DNA of 64,000 nucleotides from Methylobacterium bullatum (GCA_902712845.1 LR743504.1:3136001-3200000), one strand, 5' to 3'. Shown: positions 1 to 9,621, numbered from the stretch's first letter. Notes: generated by a model from the letters alone, not told the origin. Numbers and translations: made by a program.

Positions 1-326
1 ACCCCCATGTCCCTGGCGCTGGCGGCGCGGTCGAAGAGGATGAGCTGCCGCAATTCGGAGCTGACGTCGCGTACGCCCGGCACGTTCAAGCCGTCGACGA
101 CGCCCTGGATCGACAGGTCGATGATCTCGAAATTGCGGGCGATGTCGCGCTCGATGACCCGAAGCAGGTTTCGCGAGGTCTGCTCGGCCTTGTCCCAAGC
201 GTCGCGCCGCAAGTCGAGCAGCATCACCCCGGAGGTGATCAGCATGCCGATCGGCGCGAGAACACCGAGTACGATCCAGGTCCGAGCGGACCATGTGACC
301 GGGCCGAGGCGAAGCTTGAGGCCCAT
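1..326 (-). CDS. N-terminal part of a membrane-anchored signalling protein
   Basis: The reading frame opens at an ATG on the minus strand and is open to the window edge, so only about 108 N-terminal residues are visible. After a short basic start there is one hydrophobic segment (about residues 17-35, WIVLGVLAPIGMLITSGVML), followed by an extracytoplasmic-looking stretch rich in Arg, Glu and Asp (RNLLRVIERDIARNFEIIDL). This layout is typical of the N-terminus of sensor diguanylate cyclases and sensor histidine kinases in Hyphomicrobiales, where such a sensor region precedes the catalytic domain. No catalytic domain is inside the window, so the output activity is unknown; a diguanylate cyclase is my first guess. 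Confidence 0.6.
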   Translation of the reverse strand, partial: MGLKLRLGPVTWSARTWIVLGVLAPIGMLITSGVMLLDLRRDAWDKAEQTSRNLLRVIERDIARNFEIIDLSIQGVVDGLNVPGVRDVSSELRQLILFDRAASARDMG

Positions 327-526
327 GGAAAGCCTGCGGCACGAACGTCTTCAGGTAGCCCCGGGGTCTCGTGCGGCAGCCCCCGACCTTCATTGCCTCA
401 GCACCTAGTGTGCGATCCATGGGCAAGCAAACGCTCTGGGTTTGAATCCGGGTGGACTGTCATCACGAGGACCGACGGCGCGATCTCACTGTGGCCACGC
501 GCAGCATTATCTTGCCTCGAACGGCG

Positions 527-555
527 TTGACCGGACCCTCGGACCTGTTTAAACA
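527..555 (+). promoter_or_regulatory. candidate promoter of the ilv leader
   Basis: A TTGACC box (527-532) is followed after 17 bases by TAAACA (550-555), a sigma70-like arrangement that would start transcription about 50 bases before the leader peptide. The second box lies inside a perfect 14-bp palindrome, CCTGTTTAAACAGG (544-557), which could also bind a regulator. Seen by eye only. Confidence 0.4.
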
Positions 556-612
556 GGCCGGCACGAGTTTACGATTCGTCAGAGCGACGAACGACGAGGT
601 TTCGGTTTTCCC

Positions 613-663
613 ATGCGGGTCATCCTTATCGTAACGGAAGCGCCACTGACCGGGCGGCCCTGA
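613..663 (+). CDS. branched-chain amino acid leader peptide (attenuation)
   Basis: A 16-codon reading frame, [16 protein letters not shown], ends at TGA 661-663, about 110 bases ahead of the acetolactate synthase gene. Codons 3-7 are Val-Ile-Leu-Ile-Val, five consecutive residues that are end products of the pathway. A GAGG sequence lies 13 bases before the ATG, a rather long spacing. The stop codon sits inside a hairpin, and a terminator-like hairpin with six T follows. Ribosome stalling on such codons is the known attenuation mechanism for ilv operons in proteobacteria. The peptide itself needs no further function. Confidence 0.75.
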   Translation: MRVILIVTEAPLTGRP

Positions 664-719
664 CACAGGGGCCGTGATCCGGATGGTGGCGCATGCAGGG
701 TCCTTCGGGACCCTTTTTT
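655..719 (+). promoter_or_regulatory. transcription attenuator of ilvI-ilvH
   Basis: The intrinsic terminator is GGGTCC (698-703), loop TTCG, GGACCC (708-713), then six T (714-719). Upstream, CGGCCCTG (655-662) pairs with CAGGGGCCG (666-674), with one bulged base, across the leader stop codon. The same GGCCCTG can instead pair with CAGGGTCC (696-703), which would occupy the 5' arm of the terminator and act as an antiterminator. Together with the leader peptide this is a plausible ribosome-dependent switch; the alternative pairing was judged by eye, without energy calculation. Confidence 0.7.
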
Positions 720-775
720 GTTGCCGCGACGAGACGTTTGACACTGGGTTCAATCAGGTTTTGAGGAGCAGGACG

Positions 776-2551
776 ATGAGCGGCGAGGTCATGACCGGGG
801 CCGAAATGGTCATCCGGGCGTTCCGGGATCAGGGTGTCGATACGCTGTTCGGGTATCCGGGCGGTGCGGTGCTGCCGATCTACGATGCCCTCTTCCACCA
901 GGAAGAACTGAAGCACGTCCTCGTCCGGCACGAGCAGGGCGCGGTCCATGCGGCCGAGGGCTATGCCCGCTCGTCGGGCAAGGTCGGCTGCGTCCTCGTC
1001 ACGTCCGGCCCCGGCGCCACCAACATCGTCACCGGGCTCACCGATGCGATGCTGGATTCGATCCCCCTCGTCTGCATCACCGGCCAGGTTCCGACGCACC
1101 TGATCGGCACCGATGCGTTCCAGGAATGCGACACGGTCGGCATCACCCGCCACTGCACGAAGCACAATTACCTGGTCAAATCGATCGACGACCTGCCACG
1201 CATCCTGCACGAGGCCTTCTTCGTCGCCTCGAACGGGCGGCCGGGCCCCGTCGTGGTCGATCTGCCGAAAGACATCCAGTTCGCGAGCGGGATCTACGAG
1301 CGCCCCACCCATAACGGCCACAAGACCTACCGCCCCGCCTTCAAGGGCGACGCGCAGGCGATCCAGTCCGCCGTCGAACTGATGGCCGGCGCGCGCCGTC
1401 CGATCCTCTATACCGGCGGCGGCGTCATCAATTCCGGCCCGCACGCCTCGGCGCTCCTGCGCCAGCTGGCGGAGGTCACCGGCTTTCCCGTCACCTCGAC
1501 CCTGATGGGTCTGGGCGCCTTCCCGGCGTCTAACGAGCAGTTCCTGGGCATGCTCGGCATGCACGGGACCTACGAGGCCAACCTCGCCATGCACGAATGC
1601 GACGTGATGGTCTGTATCGGCGCGCGGTTCGACGACCGCATCACCGGCCGTCTCGACGCGTTCTCGCCCTTCTCCAAGAAGATCCACATCGACGTCGATG
1701 CCTCCTCGATCAACAAGGTGGTCAAGGTCGATATCGGCATCGTCGGCGATTGCGGCTCGGTGCTGGAAGACATGCTCGCGGCCTGGAAGGCCCTGCCCAA
1801 GCGCCCCGACCAGGGTCGCTTCGACGAGTGGATGGCCAAGATCCGCACCTGGAAGGCGCGGGACTGCCTTGCCTATTGGCCGTCGGGCACGATCATCAAG
1901 CCGCAATACGCGGTGCAGCGCCTCTACGAGGCCTGCAAGGACCGGAAGACCTTCGTCACCACGGAGGTCGGCCAGCACCAGATGTGGGCGGCGCAGTACT
2001 TCAAGTTCGACGAGCCGAACCGCTGGATGACCTCCGGCGGCCTCGGCACCATGGGCTACGGCCTGCCCGCGGCCATCGGCACCCAGCTGGCCAATCCGGA
2101 CGGTCTTGTCATCGACATCGCCGGTGAAGCCTCGATCCTGATGAACATCCAGGAGATGTCGACCGCCGTGCAGTATCGCCTGCCGGTCAAGATCTTCATC
2201 CTGAACAACGAGTATATGGGCATGGTGCGCCAGTGGCAGGAGCTGCTGCACGGCTCGCGCTATTCGCAGAGCTATTCGGAAAGCCTGCCGGACTTCGTCA
2301 AGCTGGCGGAGGCCTACGGCGCCAAGGGCATGCGCTGCGACAAGCCGGGCGAGCTCGACGGGGCGATCGCCGAGATGCTGGCCCATGACGGCCCGGTCAT
2401 CTTCGACTGCATCGTCGACAAGAAAGAGAACTGCTTCCCGATGATCCCGTCGGGCAAGGCGCATAACGAGATGCTGCTCTCCGACTACCTCGGCGAGACC
2501 GGAATGGACCTCGGCGACGTGATCTCCGAGGAAGGCAAGATGCTGGTCTGA
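776..2551 (+). CDS. ilvI: acetolactate synthase, large (catalytic) subunit
   Basis: A 591-residue thiamine-diphosphate enzyme that condenses pyruvate with pyruvate or 2-oxobutyrate, the first common step to valine, leucine and isoleucine. Features are the N-terminal [15 protein letters not shown] stretch, the conserved Glu of [15 protein letters not shown] (about residue 53), a central FAD-binding-type domain and the C-terminal diphosphate-binding domain with [13 protein letters not shown]. The metal-binding motif reads GEAS where many homologues have GDAS or GDGS. The start chosen ([11 protein letters not shown]) has GAGGAG upstream; an in-frame start at 674 would lie before the attenuator terminator. 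ilvH follows after 24 bases, so the two subunits are probably cotranscribed under the leader attenuator. Confidence 0.96.
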   Translation: MSGEVMTGAEMVIRAFRDQGVDTLFGYPGGAVLPIYDALFHQEELKHVLVRHEQGAVHAAEGYARSSGKVGCVLVTSGPGATNIVTGLTDAMLDSIPLVCITGQVPTHLIGTDAFQECDTVGITRHCTKHNYLVKSIDDLPRILHEAFFVASNGRPGPVVVDLPKDIQFASGIYERPTHNGHKTYRPAFKGDAQAIQSAVELMAGARRPILYTGGGVINSGPHASALLRQLAEVTGFPVTSTLMGLGAFPASNEQFLGMLGMHGTYEANLAMHECDVMVCIGARFDDRITGRLDAFSPFSKKIHIDVDASSINKVVKVDIGIVGDCGSVLEDMLAAWKALPKRPDQGRFDEWMAKIRTWKARDCLAYWPSGTIIKPQYAVQRLYEACKDRKTFVTTEVGQHQMWAAQYFKFDEPNRWMTSGGLGTMGYGLPAAIGTQLANPDGLVIDIAGEASILMNIQEMSTAVQYRLPVKIFILNNEYMGMVRQWQELLHGSRYSQSYSESLPDFVKLAEAYGAKGMRCDKPGELDGAIAEMLAHDGPVIFDCIVDKKENCFPMIPSGKAHNEMLLSDYLGETGMDLGDVISEEGKMLV

Positions 2552-2575
2552 CCGACGGCACGGAGGAGAGACGTC

Positions 2576-3118
2576 ATGAACGCCATGAACACGCACTACC
2601 CCGATGCCGGTCGGGTCGAGCCCATCAACCGGCACACCCTCGCTGTCATCGTGGACAACGAGCCGGGCGTCCTCGCCCGGATCGCGGGGATGTTCTCGGG
2701 ACGCGGCTACAACATCGAGAGCCTGACGGTGTCGGAGACCGAGGTGGCGCGCCACATCTCGCGCATCACCATCGTCACCGCCGGCACCGACGCCGTGATC
2801 CAGCAGATCAAGGCCCAGCTCGACCGGCTCGTGCCGGTGCACCGGGTCGTCGACCTCACGCTCCAGGGCAAGGCCCTCGAGCGTGAGCTCTGCCTCGTCA
2901 AGGTGGCGGGCACCGGTGAGCACCGCACCGAATCGCTGACCCTCGCCGCCGCCTTCGGCGCCAAGACCCTGGACGCGACCCTGAACTCCTTCGTGTTCGA
3001 GGTCACCGGCACCACCGAGGAGATCGACCGCTTCATCGGCCTGATGACGGTGATCGGCCTCGTGGAGATTTCTCGGACTGGCATCGCCGCGATGGGGCGC
3101 GGGTCCGAGGCGATGTGA
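2576..3118 (+). CDS. ilvH: acetolactate synthase, small (regulatory) subunit
   Basis: A 180-residue protein with an N-terminal ACT domain (HTLAVIVDNEPGVLARIAGMFSGRGYN split around residues 22-48) and the C-terminal ALS small-subunit domain. It activates the catalytic subunit and gives valine feedback inhibition. A GGAGGAG ribosome site stands just before the ATG. It follows ilvI by 24 bases, in the usual large-then-small order. Also named ilvN in some genomes. ilvC, usually next, is here separated by four other genes. Confidence 0.95.
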   Translation: MNAMNTHYPDAGRVEPINRHTLAVIVDNEPGVLARIAGMFSGRGYNIESLTVSETEVARHISRITIVTAGTDAVIQQIKAQLDRLVPVHRVVDLTLQGKALERELCLVKVAGTGEHRTESLTLAAAFGAKTLDATLNSFVFEVTGTTEEIDRFIGLMTVIGLVEISRTGIAAMGRGSEAM

Positions 3119-3172
3119 GGCTTTTTCGCGGGACCACGCTATGATGGCGGTGGTCTGAGTCGGAGGCGAGGG

Positions 3173-3475
3173 ATGGAAGCCAAGCTGGAGCGAGAGGGGC
3201 CGGACTATACGGTTCGACTGTCGGCCGACGATGTCCGGACCCTTGGCCTCGTGGAAGGCCAAGTGGTGGAAGTGCTTCCCGGCCCCCTTGCGACGCGTGA
3301 AGCGGCAAGTGCCGCATCACCCGCGGCGCATCGCTTCGTGAATGGCTTTCCGGTCTTCACGATGGCCGAGATGGTCGAGGAGGCGCGGCGCCTCGGCCCC
3401 GATTTCGAACCTCCGACGGTGGATTGGGGGCCTGACGTCGGCTCTGAGATCATCAACGACGATGAGCCGTACTGA
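3173..3475 (+). CDS. AbrB/MazE-like antitoxin
   Basis: A 100-residue acidic protein. Residues 10-40 (YTVRLSADDVRTLGL then GQVVEVLPG) look like the swapped-hairpin AbrB/MazE DNA-binding fold; the acidic C-terminal half (FVNGFPVFTMAEMVEEAR and later DDEPY) would be the toxin-binding tail. It overlaps the downstream MazF-like gene by 14 bases, the usual antitoxin-first coupling. The DNA-binding domain would be expected to autorepress the pair. Assignment rests on the fold-like pattern plus its partner. Confidence 0.75.
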   Translation: MEAKLEREGPDYTVRLSADDVRTLGLVEGQVVEVLPGPLATREAASAASPAAHRFVNGFPVFTMAEMVEEARRLGPDFEPPTVDWGPDVGSEIINDDEPY

Positions 3476-3830
3476 GCGGCTCCGCTATCCGGGAGAGATC
3501 GTGCTGGTTGATCTGGAGCCCGTGCGTGGCACGGAACAGAACGGTCGTCGGCCGGCTCTCGTCATCTTTAACGACCAGATGCATCTGCTGGCCCCACGGG
3601 TGATCGTCTGCCCCATCACTCGTAATCTCAATCCGTGGCCGACGAAGGTCCTGCTGCCGCAGGGCCTGCCGGTCGACGGCGCGGTTCTGTTGGATCAGGT
3701 CCGCTCGATCGACCGGGATACGCGCATCCTTCGCTCCCTAGGTTTTGTCCCCGATGTCATCCTCGCCGAGGTTCGCAGCAAGCTCGCGACCCTACTCGGC
3801 ATGACTCCGAATGGTCCCCCGTCTCCATGA
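3462..3830 (+). CDS. MazF/PemK-family endoribonuclease toxin
   Basis: A 122-residue protein beginning MSRTERLRYPGEIVLVDLEP, with the PemK/MazF pattern: GEIVLVDL, then RRPALVIFND, then VIVCPITRN, then DGAVLLDQVRSIDRDTRI near residue 85. MazF toxins cleave single-stranded mRNA at short sites and are held inactive by the upstream antitoxin. The internal start at 3462 is chosen because it gives the canonical N-terminus and overlaps the antitoxin stop by 14 bases; a longer frame from 3342 would read antisensically into no known domain. Its TGA overlaps the ATG of the GST gene. Confidence 0.85.
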   Translation: MSRTERLRYPGEIVLVDLEPVRGTEQNGRRPALVIFNDQMHLLAPRVIVCPITRNLNPWPTKVLLPQGLPVDGAVLLDQVRSIDRDTRILRSLGFVPDVILAEVRSKLATLLGMTPNGPPSP

Positions 3831-4462
3831 CCACCCTCTACTACGCCCCCGGCGCCTGCTCGCTCGCCTCCCACATCGCCCTCGAGGAGACGGGAGCGCC
3901 CTACGAGACCGTGCGGCTCGACCTCGCCAAGGGTGACCAGCGGGCTGCCGAGTATCTCGCCGTCAACGAGCGCGGCCGCGTGCCCGCGCTGGTCGAGGAG
4001 GATTGGGTGCTCACCGAGAACACCGCCATCCTGCGCCACATCGCGCGCACGCACCCGCAGGCCGGCCTGTGGCCGCAAGCGCCCCGCGATCAGGCGCGGG
4101 TCGACGAATGGCTGGGCTGGCTCTCCACCGGCCATCACATCGCCTACGCGCATATCCGCCGGGCCGAGCGCTACACGAGCGATGAGACGGCCTTCCCGGG
4201 CATCCAGGCCAAGGGCGTCGAGACCTGTGGCGACCTCTTCACCATGACCGAGGTCAAACTCTCCAACGGCGGCTGGGCCGTCGGCGAGGCCTACAGCGTC
4301 GCCGATCCCTACCTGCTGCTGTTCTGGACCTGGGGCCGCGGACCGGCGCTCGGCTTCGACATGGCGGAGCGCTTTCCCCATTGGACCGCGCATGCCCGTG
4401 CCATGGCGGCGCGGCCCGCCGTGCAGGGCGTGTTCGCCCGCGAAGGCCTCAAACTGCCCTAA
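3827..4462 (+). CDS. glutathione S-transferase family protein
   Basis: A 211-residue two-domain protein. The N-terminal thioredoxin-like domain starts with LYYAPGACSLASHIALEE, the signature of beta-class bacterial GSTs with the active-site Cys near residue 11, and has the NERGRVPAL and LTENTAILRHIA segments that bind glutathione. The all-helical C-terminal domain follows from about residue 90. Likely role: conjugation or reduction of an electrophile with glutathione in the cytoplasm; substrate unknown. Start ATG overlaps the toxin stop by four bases (ATGA), so it is translationally coupled to the toxin-antitoxin pair, an unusual partnership. Confidence 0.88.
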   Translation: MTTLYYAPGACSLASHIALEETGAPYETVRLDLAKGDQRAAEYLAVNERGRVPALVEEDWVLTENTAILRHIARTHPQAGLWPQAPRDQARVDEWLGWLSTGHHIAYAHIRRAERYTSDETAFPGIQAKGVETCGDLFTMTEVKLSNGGWAVGEAYSVADPYLLLFWTWGRGPALGFDMAERFPHWTAHARAMAARPAVQGVFAREGLKLP

Positions 4463-4523
4463 TAAGGTTCGGCAGGGGTCACGCCGCCTCTTGTTCAGGC
4501 CGCAAAACCGGACTAGGACGCCG

Positions 4524-4539
4524 CGTACCGTACGGTACG
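4524..4539. promoter_or_regulatory. palindromic operator upstream of the TetR gene
   Basis: CGTACCGTACGGTACG is a perfect 16-bp palindrome ending 19 bases before the ATG of the TetR-type regulator, and a GGTAC step repeats again at 4539-4543. Size, symmetry and position fit an autoregulatory TetR operator. It may also act on the upstream GST gene if transcription reads that way. Inference from position only. Confidence 0.6.
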
Positions 4540-4558
4540 GTACTGGTTGTCTGGAAGC

Positions 4559-5203
4559 ATGAACGCGACGGTCGCACGCGACGAGACGGGGCAGGAGGCG
4601 CCCTCGGCCCGCCAACAGGCGGTGCTCGATGCCGTGCTCGCTCTCCTCGTCGAGGAGGGCGACCAGCTCACCATGGATGCGGTGGCGCGCCGGGCGAGCT
4701 GCTCGAAGGAAACCCTGTACAAATGGTTCGGGGACCGGGACGGTCTCCTCACCGCTACGGTGCGCTGGCAGGCCTCGCGCGTCCATGCGGGGCGCGACGC
4801 GGCGGGCGCGCTCGATGCGGCCGCCTTACGCGATCGCCTGCTCGATTTCGCCGTGACCTGGCTCGATGTGATCGCGGGCCGTACCTCGGTGGTGCTGAAC
4901 CGCATCGCCATCGCGCATGCCGGCTCGCGCAAGGGCAACCTCGGCGCCATCGTGCTGGCGAACGGGCGCCTTGCCATCGGCGGGCGGGTCAAGCCCGTGC
5001 TGGAGGCGGGCCGCGCGGCCGGGCTCCTCGCCTTCGAGGACGGCGAGACCGCCTTCCGGACCTTCTTCGGTCTGGTCGGGCGCGACGTCCAGATCCGACT
5101 TCTCCTCGGCGACGCGCTCGACCTCGACGCCGCCGAGATCCGACGCGACGCGGCCCGCGCCGTCGACCAGTTCCTGGCCCTCTACGGCCAGGCCCGACCC
5201 TGA
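4559..5203 (+). CDS. TetR/AcrR-family transcriptional regulator
   Basis: A 214-residue protein with an N-terminal helix-turn-helix: LTMDAVARRASCSKETLYKWFG (residues 38-59, split by the turn) matches the TetR recognition helix. The rest is a helical ligand-binding domain with a C-terminal TetR_C-like region. It lies between the GST gene and ilvC, both in the same direction, and has a perfect palindrome 19 bases upstream, so autorepression is likely. Neighbouring GST suggests an electrophile-type inducer, but the ligand cannot be read from sequence. The TTG at 4547 is a possible but weaker start. Confidence 0.88.
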   Translation: MNATVARDETGQEAPSARQQAVLDAVLALLVEEGDQLTMDAVARRASCSKETLYKWFGDRDGLLTATVRWQASRVHAGRDAAGALDAAALRDRLLDFAVTWLDVIAGRTSVVLNRIAIAHAGSRKGNLGAIVLANGRLAIGGRVKPVLEAGRAAGLLAFEDGETAFRTFFGLVGRDVQIRLLLGDALDLDAAEIRRDAARAVDQFLALYGQARP

Positions 5204-6250
<1,047 letters not shown>

Positions 6251-6297
6251 TTTTTGTGATGGGCGGCCGGGCTTCGCTCGGCTGCCTCATGGCCAAG

Positions 6298-6331
6298 AAA
6301 GCCGGCCTCGTGCGAGCGGGGCCGGCTTTTT
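6298..6331 (+). terminator. intrinsic terminator after ilvC
   Basis: GCCGGCC (6301-6307) pairs with GGCCGGC (6320-6326), extended by AAA/TTT, and is followed by five T. It ends the ilvC transcript. The next 70 bases are GC-rich repeat-like sequence (gggggaggg, gagagggg) with no reading frame I support. Confidence 0.85.
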
Positions 6332-6485
6332 GTTTGGGTCGCCCCCCATTGCGGGGGAGGGTGGTCGAGGAGCGACCGGGAGAGGGGAGAAGGACTCGCC
6401 AGCCTGTTGTGCTCGGACAGATTTCCCGCGATCATGCTCCGTAACGGCTGCCCATCTGAGAGCGGCCGAAAGTTGGAGGACACCC

Positions 6486-7139
6486 ATGGCTTCGCTCTAT
6501 TACGACGAGCATCGCGCGCTTCAGGAAGAGTACAACACCGTCAAGCTCGCCGAGCGTCTCGACACCGGTTGGGTGCATGACGAGATCGGCCCCGACGAGG
6601 CCGCCTTCATCGGCAGCCGCGACATGTTCTTCCTGTCCACCGTCGATCCCGACGGCATGCCCACCGTCTCCTACAAGGGCGGCAGCACCGGCTTCGTGAA
6701 GGTGCTCGACGCCAACACGCTGGTCTTCCCCGGCCTCGATGGGAACGGCATGTGGTACTCGATGGGCAACATCGAGGGTCAGTCCAAGGTCGGGCTGCTG
6801 TTCATCGATTTCGAGACCCCGCACCGTGTCCGCGTCCAGGGACACGCCCGGATGCTGCGCGACGATCCGCTGATGGCCGAATACACCGAGGCCAAATACC
6901 TCGTGAAGATCGAGGTGACGAAGGCCTGGGTCAATTGCCCGCGCTACATCCACAAGTACCAGAAGGTTTCGCAGAACAAATACGTGCCGCGGCCCGACAA
7001 GGAGACGCCGCTCGCCCTGTGGAAGCGCCTCGACATGGTCGGCGACGTGATCTCGGACGAGGACAAGGCACGGGTCGAGAAGGAAGGCCAGCTCGCCCTG
7101 CCGGAATACGAGGCACGGGTGGCGCGCGGCGAAAGCTGA
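6486..7139 (+). CDS. pyridoxamine 5'-phosphate oxidase family flavoprotein
   Basis: A 217-residue single-domain split-barrel protein. FFLSTVDPDGMPTVSYKGG (about residues 43-61) and LFIDFETPHRVRVQGHARM (about 103-121) are the FMN-binding strands of this family, and the C-terminal half has AWVNCPRYIHKY. These proteins bind FMN or F420/heme and carry out small redox reactions; the substrate is unknown. It is not PdxH, which has a different C-terminal motif. Start ATG 6486 follows TTGGAGG. It stands alone between ilvC and trpS. Confidence 0.85.
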   Translation: MASLYYDEHRALQEEYNTVKLAERLDTGWVHDEIGPDEAAFIGSRDMFFLSTVDPDGMPTVSYKGGSTGFVKVLDANTLVFPGLDGNGMWYSMGNIEGQSKVGLLFIDFETPHRVRVQGHARMLRDDPLMAEYTEAKYLVKIEVTKAWVNCPRYIHKYQKVSQNKYVPRPDKETPLALWKRLDMVGDVISDEDKARVEKEGQLALPEYEARVARGES

Positions 7140-7174
7140 GAGAGCGACCCCGGAACGCACGTCCAACCCATCAT

Positions 7175-7285
7175 CCTCATCCTGAGGTGCCCGTGGAACG
7201 GGCCTCGAAGGAGGGGTCCAGTCCGCTCCGAGAGTTCTGGAACCCTCCTTCGAGGCCGCTGTCGCGGCGCATCAGGATGAGGTGG
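7175..7285. repeat. palindromic intergenic repeat, copy A
   Basis: The outer arms CCTCATCCTGAGGTGC and catcaggatgagg, and the inner arms GCCTCGAAGGAGGG and CCCTCCTTCGAGGCC, form an imperfect inverted repeat of about 110 bp between two convergent genes. The same element recurs at 15917-16030 and, decayed, at 37320-37430. Such elements are widespread in Hyphomicrobiales intergenic regions and can fold into long hairpins at the ends of transcripts. Confidence 0.85.
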
Positions 7286-7312
7286 TTTGGTGGGAGCGGG
7301 TGAGGTCCCTCC

Positions 7313-8380
7313 TCACACCATCCTGAGCCGCGGCCCGCGCCGGACGAAGCCGACGATGTCCTTCACCGCATCCAGCGTCGGGGCCGCGATGGCCTCGGCG
7401 CGCTCGGAGCCATCGGCGAGGACGGCATCGATGTAGTCGGTATCGGCCACGAGACGCTTCATCTCGGAGGCGATCGGTGCCAGCGTTTCCACCGCGAGCT
7501 CCACCAGCGCCCCCTTGAAGGCCGAGAACTGGGCGCCGCCGTAATCGGCCAGCACCTCGTCGCGGGTGACGCCCTTCAGCGCCGCGAAGATGCCCACGAG
7601 GTTGTCGGCCTCTGGCCGCGCGGCGAGACCCGCCGTCTCGGAGGGCAGGGGCTCCGGATCGGTCTTGGCCTTGCGCACCTTGGTGGCGATGGTATCCGCC
7701 TCGTCGGTGAGGTTGATGCGCGAATTGTCGGAGGGGTCCGACTTCGACATCTTCTTGGTGCCGTCCCGCAGGGACATGACGCGGGCGGCCGGGCCGCCGA
7801 TCAACGGCTCGGTGATCGGGAAGAAGCCCGCACCCGCATCGTGCCCGTGGGCGGAGATCGACTCGGAAAAGTCGTTGTTGAATTTCTGGGCGATGTCGCG
7901 GGTCAGTTCGAGATGCTGCTTCTGGTCCTCGCCCACCGGCACGTGGGTGGCACGGTAGGCCAGGATGTCGGCGGCCATCAGCACCGGATAGGCGTAGAGC
8001 CCGACGCTCGCGTTCTCCCGGTCCTTGCCGGCCTTGTCCTTGAACTGGGTCATGCGGTTCAGCCAGCCGAGGCGGGCAACGCAGTTGAAGATCCAGGCGA
8101 GCTCGGCATGGGCTGGCACCTGGCTCTGGTTGAAGACGATGCTGCGCTTCGGGTCGATGCCGGCGGCGAGGAAGGCGGCCGTGACTTCGCGGATCTGTCC
8201 CTTCAGCGCGGCCGGGTCCTGCCACAGGGTGATCGCGTGCATGTCCACGACGCAGTAGAGGCACTGCGCGTCGCGCTCCTGCATCTCCACGAAGCGCTTG
8301 ATCGCGCCAAGGTAATTGCCGAGATGCAGGTTGCCCGTGGGCTGGACGCCCGAGAACACGAGCTCTGTGAACGCGGTCAT
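7313..8380 (-). CDS. trpS: tryptophanyl-tRNA synthetase
   Basis: A 355-residue class I aminoacyl-tRNA synthetase charging tRNA-Trp. The HIGH-type motif is in [17 protein letters not shown] (residues 10-26) and the KMSKS loop is intact ([17 protein letters not shown], about 208-224). The length matches bacterial TrpS. It follows the endonuclease III-like gene by 113 bases on the same strand and faces the FMN-binding protein gene convergently across repeat copy A. A hairpin at 8423-8453 lies in its 5' leader. Confidence 0.96.
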   Translation of the reverse strand: MTAFTELVFSGVQPTGNLHLGNYLGAIKRFVEMQERDAQCLYCVVDMHAITLWQDPAALKGQIREVTAAFLAAGIDPKRSIVFNQSQVPAHAELAWIFNCVARLGWLNRMTQFKDKAGKDRENASVGLYAYPVLMAADILAYRATHVPVGEDQKQHLELTRDIAQKFNNDFSESISAHGHDAGAGFFPITEPLIGGPAARVMSLRDGTKKMSKSDPSDNSRINLTDEADTIATKVRKAKTDPEPLPSETAGLAARPEADNLVGIFAALKGVTRDEVLADYGGAQFSAFKGALVELAVETLAPIASEMKRLVADTDYIDAVLADGSERAEAIAAPTLDAVKDIVGFVRRGPRLRMV

Positions 8381-8422
8381 CGCGCGTGGTTCCTATGGCG
8401 TGAGGCGGCAGGCGCAGACAAA

Positions 8423-8453
8423 CGTTTGCGGATTGCTTGAAATCCCGCAAACG
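8423..8453 (-). other. hairpin in the trpS leader
   Basis: CGTTTGCGGATT (8423-8434) is complementary to AAATCCCGCAAACG (8440-8453) with one unpaired C. A perfect palindrome AGAACGCGTTCT (8462-8473) stands next to it. There is no T run, so it is not an intrinsic terminator; role unknown. Confidence 0.45.
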
Positions 8454-8493
8454 CGCAAACGAGAACGCGTTCTGGACGGGTCACCGAGGACGG

Positions 8494-9267
8494 TCAAGGT
8501 TCACGCACGGAAGACCGCTGCGCCTGCCCGGTCGGGCAGATGTCCAGCAACACGCACCTCCCGCAAGCCGGATTGCGGTGATGGCACACGGCCTGGCCGT
8601 GCAACATCAGGATCTCGTGGTTGTCATAGAGATCCTGCGCGCTCCACTCCGCCGGCAACTGGGCCCGCAGGATCGGATGCGACGGTCCGACATCGACCTT
8701 CGCGCCGATGAGGCCGGTGCGTTGCGCCACCCGGTGGTGGTGGCTGTCCACCGGCAGGGCGGGCATCCGCAGCAGGCTGAACGACAGGACCGCCGCGCTG
8801 GTCTTCGGGCCGACGCCCGGAATCGCTTCGAGCCACGCACGCGCCGCATCGACCTCCATCTCCTTCAGGAAATCGAGCGAGAGGGAGCCGTGGCGCTCGG
8901 CCACCGCCGCCAGGACGGCACGGATGCGGGGGGCCTTCAGTTCCGGCCAGGTCACGCCGGAGATCGTGGCCTCGATCTCCGCCACGGGCGCGTCCACGAG
9001 GTCGGACCAATCCGGGTAGCGCGCCCGCAAAGCCTTGAAGGCGCGACCGGAATCGGCGTTCCGGGTGCGGTGGGAGAGAAGCGAGGAGACGAGCTCGCTC
9101 AGCGGATCGAGGCTGTGGAAGTAGGGAATCGGGCAGCCATAGACCGGGCAGAGCCGGCGGTGGATCTCCAGCGCCTTGTCCGTCAGGCTCGCGTCGGCGA
9201 GATCGGCGGAGCGCCTGGTCTGCCGGGGGCGGGGGCCGGCGAGGTCGTGCCCGGATGCGATGGACAT
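8494..9267 (-). CDS. endonuclease III-like DNA glycosylase (HhH-GPD, 4Fe-4S)
   Basis: About 257 residues. The HhH-GPD core is visible: helix-hairpin-helix IPGVGPKTSAAVL with the catalytic-type Lys, then LPVDSHHHRV with the catalytic Asp, and a C-terminal iron-sulfur loop C-x6-C-x2-C-x5-C (CHHRNPACGRCVLLDIC). Expected role: excision of oxidised pyrimidines or related lesions in base excision repair. It differs from classical Nth in its long N-terminal extension and may be a paralogue. ATG 9267 is the chosen start; the frame is open to 9366, but that extension approaches the riboswitch and has no better ribosome site. Confidence 0.85.
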   Translation of the reverse strand: MSIASGHDLAGPRPRQTRRSADLADASLTDKALEIHRRLCPVYGCPIPYFHSLDPLSELVSSLLSHRTRNADSGRAFKALRARYPDWSDLVDAPVAEIEATISGVTWPELKAPRIRAVLAAVAERHGSLSLDFLKEMEVDAARAWLEAIPGVGPKTSAAVLSFSLLRMPALPVDSHHHRVAQRTGLIGAKVDVGPSHPILRAQLPAEWSAQDLYDNHEILMLHGQAVCHHRNPACGRCVLLDICPTGQAQRSSVREP

Positions 9268-9429
9268 GACAACGGAATCCGCGCCGAGTCCCGCCGGTTC
9301 CGGGCCGGCGCGAGAGGAAGTGCCGCAGGGCAGCAGTATCGTGCAATCGACTGACAGTTGCGCCAAGGTGAAATGCCAAACCTTGCGCCCCGGCGAAGGT
9401 CATGCGAGGCTCTGTTCGTCAGCGAATGA

Positions 9430-9621
9430 CGCAGCGGGAGAGCCCAGGCCGGTACCAACCGGTCATGGCGCCGACGGAGCAACCACCCCCGGAAACTCTC
9501 AGGCACAATCACCGCTTCGTTTTGACAATCTGGAGAGAGGCGCCTTCGCGGGCGTCCACCGAAGGAGAAATCCCGGTCCCCTCGCGGGTCGGGAGAAGCT
9601 CTCAGGTAACCGTGACAGATG
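9430..9621 (+). promoter_or_regulatory. tandem glycine riboswitch (gcvT element)
   Basis: Two aptamers are visible. The first (about 9432-9516) begins GCGGGAGAGCCC and ends GGAAACTCTCAGGCACAA. The second (about 9528-9621) begins ATCTGGAGAGAGGCGCC and contains CACCGAAGGAGAAATCCC and AGCTCTCAGGTAACCGTGA. These are the conserved sequences of the glycine riboswitch, in its cooperative tandem form. It lies 57 bases before gcvT, where glycine is expected to switch on the cleavage genes. A hairpin (9629-9653) follows, CCGGA-(C)-CACTCGATCGAGTG-TCCGG; with no T run it is more likely part of a translational or Rho-type platform than an intrinsic terminator. Confidence 0.95.

Noticed and set aside
626..3262. 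An 878-residue minus-strand frame across the ilvI-ilvH region
   Set aside because: It is antisense to two clear enzymes and its composition (His, Asp, Arg, Val runs) is that of a GC-rich shadow frame; no domain is seen.
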